Source: an uncultured Planctomycetaceae bacterium (GTDB taxonomy: Bacteria; Planctomycetota; Planctomycetia; Planctomycetales; Planctomycetaceae). From it: 33,101 nt of DNA. The stretch spans positions 1 to 33,101 of the forward strand of contig CAJWGB010000037.1 in the NCBI GenBank assembly GCA_913031625.1. The letters are read 5' to 3'. The notes under the pieces were generated by a model that saw only the letters and a list, made by a program, of their open reading frames with translations, was not told the origin of the DNA and searched no databases. This document shows, piece after piece, positions 27,312 to 33,101 of this stretch. How positions within the stretch are numbered: position 1 is the stretch's first letter; each line of letters opens with the position of its first letter. The position numbers and the translations under genes were made by a program.

Positions 27312-28439
27312 ATGTCATTCCGAGTGCTCCCTGCCGTCGTTCTGCTTTCCTGTCTTTCATTTACATCTGCCGGCGAGGTGGACGTCTGGTTGGGCACAGG
27401 CGGGGCGCCGAGCAAAGGAATCTATCACTGTATTCTGAATGACGAGACCGGCCGTCTCACGACTCCCACACTGGTCGCTGAGATTGGTCGCCCTGGCTTT
27501 CTGGCAATGCATCCGAAACTGCCTGTCCTGTACGCAGCAGGATCACTCGACGGGAAACCCGGCGTCGCTGCGTACGACATCACCGGAACACTCAGGAAGG
27601 CCGGGCTGTCTCTGAAGAACTTTGTGGAGATCGGGGACGGTGGAGCCGCTCATCTGGCCGTCGATCCGACAGGGAAGACGATCGTGACCGCACAGTATGG
27701 CGGTGGATCAACGGCTGCTTTCGCCTTGAATGATGATGGTTCCGTGAGGGCCCGAACTCAACTGGTTGATCATGAAGGAGGGTCGAGGGTGGTGGCTCGA
27801 CGGCAGGATGCGGCTCATGCTCACTGGGCAGGGTTTTCTCCTGATAATCGATTTGCATTCGTGCCCGACCTGGGGCTGGACGAGGTTGTGATTTATCAGT
27901 TCAATGCGGCCGAATCAAAAATTGCACCTCATGGAGTTGCGACAATTTCTCCAGGTGGTGGCCCACGTCATATGAAGTTTCACACGTCCGGCAAATGGGT
28001 TTATGTGCTTCATGAGCTGGACCTGAAGGTCACTGTGTTTGATTACGACGCAGCGAACGGTCGCATGACCCCGAAACAGACGATTGAGACAGTGCCTCGT
28101 GAGGATCTTGCGAAAGAGAAGTTTAAGAGCTGTTCCGAAATTCGCGTCCACCCGAGCGGGAAGTTTGTGTACGCGGCCAACCGAGGGCACGATACCATCA
28201 CTGTCTACTCAGTGGATCAGACAACGGGCCAGCTGACGTTTGTGGAGCGCGAGAACGCACGAGCGGCAACACCAAGAAACTTCAATCTTGATCCGACCGG
28301 TCGATGGGCTCTTGTTGGTGGTCAGGCTTCGCACACGCTCGGCTCCTTTGAAGTGAATCAGAAAACCGGAGAGCTGACCTACAACCAGAGCATTGTGCAT
28401 GCACCGTCCTGCATCTGCGTTCTGTTTGGGCATGAGTAA
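27312..28439 (+). CDS. Exported lactonase-family seven-bladed propeller protein
   Basis: The ATG at 27312 has GAGAGG five bases upstream and begins a signal peptide (MSFRVLPAVVLLSCLSFTSA). A TTG at 27294 is the longer alternative and lacks a good ribosome site. The 375-residue protein matches the lactonase (6-phosphogluconolactonase, YbhE/Pgl-like) family: HPKLPVLYAAGSL, HLAVDPTGKTIVTAQYGGGS, HWAGFSPDNRFAFVPDLGLD, GPRHMKFHTSGKWVYVLHEL, EIRVHPSGKFVYAANRGHD and NFNLDPTGRWALVG. Export argues against a pentose-phosphate role, because YbhE-type enzymes act in the cytoplasm. A lactone or other sugar-derived substrate outside the cell is likely. It follows ileS by 158 bases and may have its own promoter. 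Confidence 0.88.
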   Translation: MSFRVLPAVVLLSCLSFTSAGEVDVWLGTGGAPSKGIYHCILNDETGRLTTPTLVAEIGRPGFLAMHPKLPVLYAAGSLDGKPGVAAYDITGTLRKAGLSLKNFVEIGDGGAAHLAVDPTGKTIVTAQYGGGSTAAFALNDDGSVRARTQLVDHEGGSRVVARRQDAAHAHWAGFSPDNRFAFVPDLGLDEVVIYQFNAAESKIAPHGVATISPGGGPRHMKFHTSGKWVYVLHELDLKVTVFDYDAANGRMTPKQTIETVPREDLAKEKFKSCSEIRVHPSGKFVYAANRGHDTITVYSVDQTTGQLTFVERENARAATPRNFNLDPTGRWALVGGQASHTLGSFEVNQKTGELTYNQSIVHAPSCICVLFGHE

Positions 28440-28452
28440 CACGGAAACGCGT

Positions 28453-28480
28453 GTTTCTCGGTGCCCTCTGCGGTGGTCAA
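28453..28480. repeat. CACAGAG dispersed repeat, inverted arm remnant
   Basis: The plus strand reads GTTTCTCGGTGCCCTCTGCG followed by GTGGTCAA. On the minus strand this is TTGACCACCGCAGAGGGCAC, a diverged arm of the same repeat as at 4976. It lies just after the lactonase stop. Confidence 0.55.
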
Positions 28481-28560
28481 TGCAGCGGCTTCTGTTGATC
28501 AGACTCTGATTTGGGGCGGAAGGTTCCTGCCGAGCCACTGTGAGCTGTGAAAGCATGGCT

Positions 28561-28585
28561 CATCGGGAGATTCTTCCTCCCGGTG
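28561..28585. terminator. Stem-loop between convergent genes
   Basis: A nine-pair stem (CATCGGGAG with CTCCCGGTG, one G-T pair) closes a seven-base loop. It lies between the convergent lactonase and methyltransferase genes, where a bidirectional terminator is expected. No T tract follows. Confidence 0.4.
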
Positions 28586-28631
28586 ATCTGATCCGAAATG
28601 AGTTGATCAACACACGCTGGGCAGTCACCGG

Positions 28632-29669
28632 TTAGCTCTTTTGACCGACCAGGGTATGACAGTGGATGAGAGTCGGGACTGGTGGCTTCACAGTCAGCCC
28701 GGCTGCCTGCAGCCACTCACTGAATTCCGCGGCTGAGTAGGCTCGTCCTTCGGTCAGCGTGAATAGCGCTGACGAATAGAGTGCGATTGGAAGGGGGCCG
28801 TCCAGTTGATCGTTTAGCAGAACGTCGTGGATCACCAGTTGGCCACCAGGTCTGAGTGCGGCGGCACATCGCTGAACGAGCTGGCGACATTCAGGGACGT
28901 CCCAGTCGTGCAGGATATTGGACAACAGGATGACGTCTGCTTCAGGGAGTTCGTCGGCAAACATGTCTCCTTCCTGAAGCTGCAGACGATCTGCGACTTC
29001 GTACTCTTCGGCGAATTGTGCGGCGGTTGTGAGGACGTCGGGTCGATCAAAGACAATGGCCTTAAGAGACTCTGATTCTCGCAGGCAGGCGATGCTGTAG
29101 ATTCCCGTTCCGCCGCCGACGTCAAGGAGTGTTGCGGCGGTCGAAAGATCCACTGTATCGGCCAGAAACGGAGCAACGTTCTTTGCGCGACCAGCCAGTG
29201 CGAGCGTGAAGTGCTGTGCCAGTTCCGCCTGTTCCATCGCAGACTTCATACCATCGCGGTAGATGAACGCAGCGCCGTCACCGGAGAGATTTGCTGGTTC
29301 GTTGGTTCGGAGACGCTCAACCATCTCCGTCACTCCTGCCGATGTTGCAGACAGCCCGACGTAGTTACCGACGTCGAACGGGGAACCTGGAACAAGGTGG
29401 TTTCTGGAGAGATCCGTAAGACTGAGTGTTCCAGCCCCATCCTGCTGCAGAAAGCCCATTGCCAGCAGCGCAGTTGTCAGCACGATGACTGGTCGGCGTT
29501 GCAGGCCAATGTCTTTGGCCAGCTGATCACGAGTCATTGGCTGACGCAGGAGGGTGCCAAAGACATCAAAGTGCCCGACGGCAGCACCGAGCAGTTCGGA
29601 GCCGTAGCTGCCACGATAGATTTCGAAGATCGGAGTTGGGTCGTGTTCAGGGCGGGGCAGAGGAGTCAT
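28632..29669 (-). CDS. SAM-dependent O-methyltransferase (Methyltransf_2 type)
   Basis: The 345-residue protein has an N-terminal winged-helix dimerisation domain (about 14-90: GHFDVFGTLLRQPMTRDQLA, GLQRRPVIVLTTALLAMGFL) and a C-terminal class I methyltransferase fold. Motif I is LLDVGGGTG at 181-189. The catalytic segment is NILHDWDVPECR, where the His is the usual general base in hydroxyindole and carminomycin O-methyltransferases. The end ALRPGGQLVIHDVLL also fits. It acts in the cytoplasm on a hydroxylated acceptor that cannot be named. It stands alone between convergent and tandem neighbours, without other genes of a natural-product pathway. The ATG at 29669 lacks a clear Shine-Dalgarno. 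Confidence 0.87.
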   Translation of the reverse strand: MTPLPRPEHDPTPIFEIYRGSYGSELLGAAVGHFDVFGTLLRQPMTRDQLAKDIGLQRRPVIVLTTALLAMGFLQQDGAGTLSLTDLSRNHLVPGSPFDVGNYVGLSATSAGVTEMVERLRTNEPANLSGDGAAFIYRDGMKSAMEQAELAQHFTLALAGRAKNVAPFLADTVDLSTAATLLDVGGGTGIYSIACLRESESLKAIVFDRPDVLTTAAQFAEEYEVADRLQLQEGDMFADELPEADVILLSNILHDWDVPECRQLVQRCAAALRPGGQLVIHDVLLNDQLDGPLPIALYSSALFTLTEGRAYSAAEFSEWLQAAGLTVKPPVPTLIHCHTLVGQKS

Positions 29670-29696
29670 ACTGAAACCAGGGTAACAAAGACAGAA

Positions 29697-29719
29697 GGGT
29701 CACAGCATTGCTGTGACCC
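29697..29719. terminator. Perfect 11-bp stem-loop
   Basis: GGGTCACAGCA and TGCTGTGACCC form a perfect 11-bp inverted repeat separated by one base. It lies between the end of the DinB-like gene and the start of the methyltransferase gene, both minus strand. On that strand the hairpin is followed by TTCTGTCTTTGTT, a modest T-rich tract, so it may terminate the DinB-like transcript. It could also be a binding site. Confidence 0.5.
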
Positions 29720-29937
29720 CTGTCGTTGCAAACGAGCGAATCGTTCTATCTCGATGATTTAAGAATTTTGTTTGTGACTGTCTCAAGAGTCTACGAGAGT
29801 TCGCGTTCCTGCTGGACACCTTTTCTCGCTCGGCGTTCCGGTTCAGATGGCCAGCCGTCGTTCGAACGGTCTGGGAAGCACCTGAGTGAATGCGGACGTG
29901 AGGCACAATTTTTCGCAAGACTCTTTTCTCTAAAACC

Positions 29938-30459
29938 TCACGCTGGACCCAGTCCTTCCATTCGTCGCCATGCGCTCATCTGTCCCATGTGGATCATGAC
30001 GTGACCGCCGACGTAGAAATTGTGAAGTGATCCCAGCGACGGAAACAGTTCCGTCATGCGCCCGCCCAGTGGATTCGGGCCCTGATAGACAGACTCATCG
30101 GCTGCCTGCAGAGCGGCTGCGACGGCTTCGTATCCGGCGAAGAAGAATTCAGTGATCGCATCCTGTGCGGGATAGATGCTGCCGTCCGCGTCGTCCTGGC
30201 AGTCGGTATCCTTGGCGAACAGCTCTGTGAATCCGTCGGGAATCTCCAGAACAGCGGCACCGAGGTCTTCAAGAATGCGCGGTGCGTAGGTGGAGAGGTG
30301 CCCGTAAATGAACGCTGGGTGATTGGACTGAATTGTCTGTCCACCAGGTGCAGACAGTCGAGCAAATCGATCTGTGGATACGTCAGTCAGCAGACGATGA
30401 GCGTAGCCAAGACTGAGCTGGAGCGAATCGTTGATGACCTGACCTGTAGAGCGTGACAT
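29938..30459 (-). CDS. DinB-like domain protein
   Basis: The 173-residue protein resembles the DinB/YfiT-like putative metalloenzyme family, a four-helix bundle that holds a metal with three histidines. Candidate ligands are in NHPAFIYGHL (about 46-55) and in the C-terminal block HNFYVGGHVMIHMGQMSAWR (about 146-165), which is characteristic. DinB-like proteins include bacillithiol and mycothiol transferases, but most planctomycete members are uncharacterised. A weak AGG precedes the ATG at 30459. The next gene upstream on the same strand is the PLP enzyme, about 120 bases away, and the two could be co-transcribed. No signal peptide is present. Confidence 0.78.
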   Translation of the reverse strand: MSRSTGQVINDSLQLSLGYAHRLLTDVSTDRFARLSAPGGQTIQSNHPAFIYGHLSTYAPRILEDLGAAVLEIPDGFTELFAKDTDCQDDADGSIYPAQDAITEFFFAGYEAVAAALQAADESVYQGPNPLGGRMTELFPSLGSLHNFYVGGHVMIHMGQMSAWRRMEGLGPA

Positions 30460-30577
30460 ATGGCACCTGTAAGATGTGATTATTGACTGCCTCAGGATAG
30501 CAGATCCGGACTTACGACGCGCTTTCTGTACGCACGCAGACGCCAGATTGGCAGAGTCTCGGTTCCATTCGCGGACC

Positions 30578-32062
30578 TCAGTCTGCTGTTTGATCAGCCA
30601 TCCGTCGAATGGCGTTCAACAATTCAATCAGGTCTGTGCGTGTTGTCAGCGGGTTGATGATTGTCACTCGCAACGCCGCCTGCCCGTCAAGTTTCGTCTG
30701 GACGATGTAGTAATCTCCGGACTCGATCAACGCCCTGCGAACTCGCAGTTGAAGTGCGCTGATGTCTTCGTTCGAGGCGGCCGCCATTGATTCAGGTACG
30801 AATCGAAATACCTGAATGTTGCACTGCGGACTATGGAGAGGCTGAAAATCTGCAGCCTCTGTGAGTTGGCGATGAAAGAACGCGGTCAGTGCAAAAGTGT
30901 GGTCAATCAGCTGTTCGAACAGTTCCTCGCCGTACATCGACCACATGCCCCATAATCCGAAACCGAGCGTTCGTTTTGTACATTCGACGGTACTGATGCC
31001 GCTGTCGAATTCGGCAAGGCCCGGACTTGACGGGTCAAACAAATAGGGTGCGTCCTGCTGGAACGCTGCGTAACGGTGTTCTTTGTTTCGGTACAGAACA
31101 GCCGCACACAGAGCCGGGACGAACATCATCTTGTGAGCATCCCACACAATGCTGTCTGCTCGCTCAATTCCATTGAGGAGCGTGCGGTGAGTGGAACTCA
31201 TGAGGGTTCCGCCACCGTGAGCTGCGTCGACATGCAGCCAGACGTCGTGCTTCTCACACACGTTCGCAATATCGTCGAGTGGATCGAATGCTCCAATCGG
31301 AGTTGCGCAGGCCGCAGCAGCGACCGCGATAACTTTTTTCCCGTCCGCCTTTAGTTTGCAGAGAATCCCGTCCAGTTGCTGAGGATTCATTCGTCGCCGG
31401 TCATCCAGTGGGGCGGCGACAATTCTCTGAGTCCCGATTCCCAGGATTCCAGCGGATCGAGTGACACAGTAGTGAGCATCGGCCTGGGCGACGATTACTG
31501 CGTGATCAGGAACTCCCTGCTGCCATGCTTCCGGAAAGCACACGTTTCTCGCGGTCAGAAGAGCCGTCATGTTTGCCAGCGAACCGCCACTGGTCAAAAG
31601 TCCGGCACAGGTTTCGGGATTCCACCCGATTTTCTTTTGCAGCGCCCTGAGAACTGCTCGTTCAACGGCAGTGCCCCATGGGCCCATTTCGCAAATGGCC
31701 ATCGGCTGATTCGTCACCGTTCCCGTAGCATCAAACAGGGCGGCTGAAGGAATGCTGGCCGGGACCTGATGGCCGATGTAGCGAGGATGGTGCAGGTTCT
31801 GGCCGGAGGCGAGTGCCGTTTCAATAAGCTCAGAGAAGCTGTGGCCGGCTGGCGAATGCATCATTCCGGATGCTGCGTCGACCAGTTCCTTTGGGTCACT
31901 CCAGTTGAGGACTCGACCTTCCCCCGACATGATGGCCGACATGTGCTCAGAAAGCTGTGTCGCCCACGTGGCAGACAGGTCCTGAAAAGTGTCCGGCGCA
32001 TATGCTGCCTGAATCAGTGACGGCAGTTCTTGGTCTGTGAGTTGATCGGTCTCGTCGCTCAT
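30578..32062 (-). CDS. PLP-dependent decarboxylase/aminotransferase (group II decarboxylase fold)
   Basis: The start is set at the ATG at 32062 (MSDETDQLTDQELPSL). A longer frame to 32182 has no conserved residues. The 494-residue protein shows the group II decarboxylase layout: HHPRYIGHQVP (about 91-101), TSGGSLANMTAL (157-168), ADAHYCVTRSAGILGIG with His197 that stacks on the cofactor, VDAAHGG with Asp279, and WDAHK with the Schiff-base Lys311. Members of this fold decarboxylate aromatic amino acids, glutamate or diaminobutyrate, and some are annotated as aspartate aminotransferases. The sequence alone does not settle the substrate. It lies 22 bases downstream of the truncated propeller remnant. 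Confidence 0.87.
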   Translation of the reverse strand: MSDETDQLTDQELPSLIQAAYAPDTFQDLSATWATQLSEHMSAIMSGEGRVLNWSDPKELVDAASGMMHSPAGHSFSELIETALASGQNLHHPRYIGHQVPASIPSAALFDATGTVTNQPMAICEMGPWGTAVERAVLRALQKKIGWNPETCAGLLTSGGSLANMTALLTARNVCFPEAWQQGVPDHAVIVAQADAHYCVTRSAGILGIGTQRIVAAPLDDRRRMNPQQLDGILCKLKADGKKVIAVAAAACATPIGAFDPLDDIANVCEKHDVWLHVDAAHGGGTLMSSTHRTLLNGIERADSIVWDAHKMMFVPALCAAVLYRNKEHRYAAFQQDAPYLFDPSSPGLAEFDSGISTVECTKRTLGFGLWGMWSMYGEELFEQLIDHTFALTAFFHRQLTEAADFQPLHSPQCNIQVFRFVPESMAAASNEDISALQLRVRRALIESGDYYIVQTKLDGQAALRVTIINPLTTRTDLIELLNAIRRMADQTAD

Positions 32063-32084
32063 GCCCCGGAATCTACCGGCCGGG

Positions 32085-32471
32085 CTACTGAATGCAATAC
32101 AGCGTCGTGTTGCTTCGAAGGATGAGCCGACCGTCGGAGACTGCTGGTGTGGAGTTGAAGTCGGAATCGTCAAGCGGCTCATTGACGGCCACCCGTTTCA
32201 TTTCACTGTTGGCTTCAAACACGTAAGTGCCGTTGCGACGAGTCACCACATAGATGTGTTTGCCGGAAAGAACAGGGGACGCGTAAATTGCGCGACCGCC
32301 GGATGCGAGTCCGTTTAGTCGTCGTCGAGTAACGAGGTCGCCAGACTTGCAGTCCATGACAATCACCATGCCCTTCTCTGAGACCCATTGCAGGTTGCTG
32401 TGGAGGCTCAGTGGTGTCGGAACATAGCTGCTTTCTCGTGCCTGCCACATGCCGCCATTTTTCGGAATCAT
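32085..32471 (-). pseudogene. C-terminal remnant of a PQQ-like beta-propeller protein
   Basis: From the ATG at 32471 the minus strand encodes 128 residues: ESSYVPTPLSLHSNLQWVSEKG, then CKSGDLVTRRRLNG, YASPVLSGKHIYVVTRRNGT, and the ending STPAVSDGRLILRSNTTLYC. These are the last two to three blades of BamB/PQQ-like propeller proteins that are common in planctomycetes and normally exceed 350 residues. No N-terminal blades or signal peptide are found upstream, where a CACAGAG repeat arm starts directly at the break. The most likely reading is a truncated gene. A short expressed protein is possible, but a partial propeller would not close. Confidence 0.7.
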
Positions 32472-32502
32472 GCTGTGTTCCTCTGTGCCTTCTGTGGTGA
32501 AT
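32472..32502. repeat. CACAGAG dispersed repeat at the propeller break point
   Basis: On the minus strand this reads ATTCACCACAGAAGGCACAG followed by AGGAACACAGC, a copy of the same arm as at 4976 and 9582. It abuts the first retained codons of the PQQ-propeller remnant. Confidence 0.65.
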
Positions 32503-32723
32503 CGTCTGCGAGTGACTGCCGTCTGGCTGCGGCAGCTGCTTTCCAGATCCCGCAGGCACTGGCAGGCGTTTTTCCGTCGCTGCCCGATGCGCGTGCGTCT
32601 TCGGCTGCCGGTTAGACAATGACAGTATTCATTGTCGCATTTCCTCCCGAGGGAGCCCGACCTTAGGCGATCAGCCCAAGGCAACGAGCTCACTGTTCTC
32701 TCCACATTCCCGCGCATAGAAGA

Positions 32724-32753
32724 GTCGCCACGAAACCCGCATTTCGTGGCGAC
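32724..32753. terminator. 12-bp stem-loop with CCCGCA loop
   Basis: GTCGCCACGAAA and TTTCGTGGCGAC pair perfectly around the loop CCCGCA. On the minus strand, the direction of the secretin gene, it is followed by TCTTCT, a weak terminator tract. Confidence 0.55.
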
Positions 32754-32839
32754 CGGACCCCAAAACTGCCGTGGGCAGCGAGGAATGAATGAAGAAGGCA
32801 TGGCCCCGTCCGGTCAGACCGCACCTGATCCGGAAGGAA

Positions 32840-32871
32840 CGGTCAGTTCAGGCCCGCACCTGAACTGACCG
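32840..32871. terminator. 13-bp stem-loop with CCCGCA loop
   Basis: CGGTCAGTTCAGG and CCTGAACTGACCG pair perfectly around the loop CCCGCA. It lies ten bases past the secretin stop on the minus strand and is followed by TTCCTTCC. This is probably the main terminator of the secretin gene. Confidence 0.65.
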
Positions 32872-32881
32872 ACCGAGCCTT

Positions 32882-33101
32882 CTAAATATCCGCGGAATTG
32901 CCGATTACCAGCTCTTCCTCTTCTTCCTGAATGATGATTCGCGGAGTCACCATCAGCATGACACTTTCCGTTTCACGACCAACACCACTGTTCTTGAACA
33001 GTCGGCTGACGTAAGGAATCTTGTTGAGGATTGGCACACCAGCCATGTTGCGTCCTTCACGGAGGCGTTTAATTCCGCCAAGCAGAACCGTACCGCCGTC
33101 T
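32882..33101 (-). CDS. Type II/IV secretion-type secretin, C-terminal 73 residues
   Basis: The minus-strand frame entering at the window edge reads GGTVLLGGIKRLREGRNMAG, then VPILNKIPYVSRLFKN, RETESVMLMVTPRIII, an acidic stretch EEEEE, and a stop at 32884-32882. VPxLxxIPxxxxLF followed by a MxxxTPRII strand is the conserved end of the secretin domain (GspD/PilQ family), which forms the outer-membrane gate of type II secretion or type IV pilus systems. Which of the two cannot be told from this fragment. The N0/N1 domains and start lie outside the window. The stop is followed by a strong stem-loop. Confidence 0.9.
   Translation of the reverse strand, partial: DGGTVLLGGIKRLREGRNMAGVPILNKIPYVSRLFKNSGVGRETESVMLMVTPRIIIQEEEEELVIGNSADI

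Larger units (their letters stand above)
32503..32881. other. Hairpin-rich spacer without a gene
   Basis: Frames that extend upstream of the propeller remnant have no conserved motif. The stretch holds several inverted repeats: GACAATGA/TCATTGTC with a six-base loop at 32615-32636, CTCCC-GA-GGGAG at 32644-32655, an eight-pair stem with one mismatch at 32661-32681, and the two long stems listed separately. It may combine terminators of the secretin operon with decayed sequence, or encode a structured RNA. Confidence 0.5.

Noticed and set aside
28632-32062. Small natural-product cluster (O-methyltransferase, DinB-like protein, PLP decarboxylase)
   Set aside because: There is no core synthase, carrier protein or exporter, the genes are spaced by 100-270 bases, and one hairpin lies between them.

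Overview
The window looks like a chromosomal segment of a planctomycete (class Planctomycetia). The main reasons are a translationally coupled DUF1501 / PSCyt1-DUF1549-DUF1553 gene pair, a sulfatase, a neutral-ceramidase-like hydrolase, a Kelch protein and a lactonase, all exported. Coding density is moderate, many starts have a poor Shine-Dalgarno, and a planctomycete-style CACAGAG intergenic repeat recurs. The species cannot be fixed from sequence alone. I see no integrase, transposase, phage gene or CRISPR array. Most genes are recognisable metabolic, transport or envelope genes, so this reads as a core/shell region rather than a genomic island.

Layout. 1-408 (- strand): the first 43 codons of a sulfatase and a tRNA-Gly(CCC). 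664-6497 (+): DUF1501 protein, multidomain planctomycete cytochrome-like protein, ceramidase-like hydrolase. 6644-12795 (-): a tripartite tricarboxylate transporter made of TctA and a fused receptor/TctB protein, then a two-gene unit of a B12-binding radical SAM protein and a HI0933-type flavoprotein. 13111-15067 (+): an exported Kelch propeller and an exported alpha/beta hydrolase. 15159-23223 (-): a membrane-anchored protein with a TDTE[G/A] repeat tail, FabF, NadD overlapping a TolC-like lipoprotein, and CoaX overlapping a CehA/McbA-type PHP hydrolase. 23491-28439 (+): an unusual IleRS and a lactonase-type propeller. 28632-33101 (-): O-methyltransferase, DinB-like protein, PLP-dependent decarboxylase/aminotransferase, a truncated PQQ-propeller remnant, a hairpin-rich spacer and the C-terminus of a secretin.

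How the genes work together. Five gene pairs share stop/start overlaps that suggest translational coupling: DUF1501/PSCyt (ATGA), TctA/receptor-TctB (GTGA), radical SAM/flavoprotein (ATGA), CehA/CoaX (ATGA) and TolC/NadD (8 nt). Cofactor biosynthesis genes (coaX, nadD) thus sit directly behind genes for unrelated exported proteins.

The best second-look items are: the apparent insertion of a whole Bug receptor into the first periplasmic loop of TctB; the CX4CX2C cluster of the radical SAM protein and its coupling to a flavoprotein; the IleRS with GVHH and AMHKS in place of HIGH and KMSKS; the pentapeptide tail encoded by a 15-bp minisatellite; and the 410-base spacer with several perfect stem-loops, two of which share the same six-base loop, next to a PQQ-propeller gene cut off at a CACAGAG repeat. 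No single locus is clearly a new defence or mobile system.
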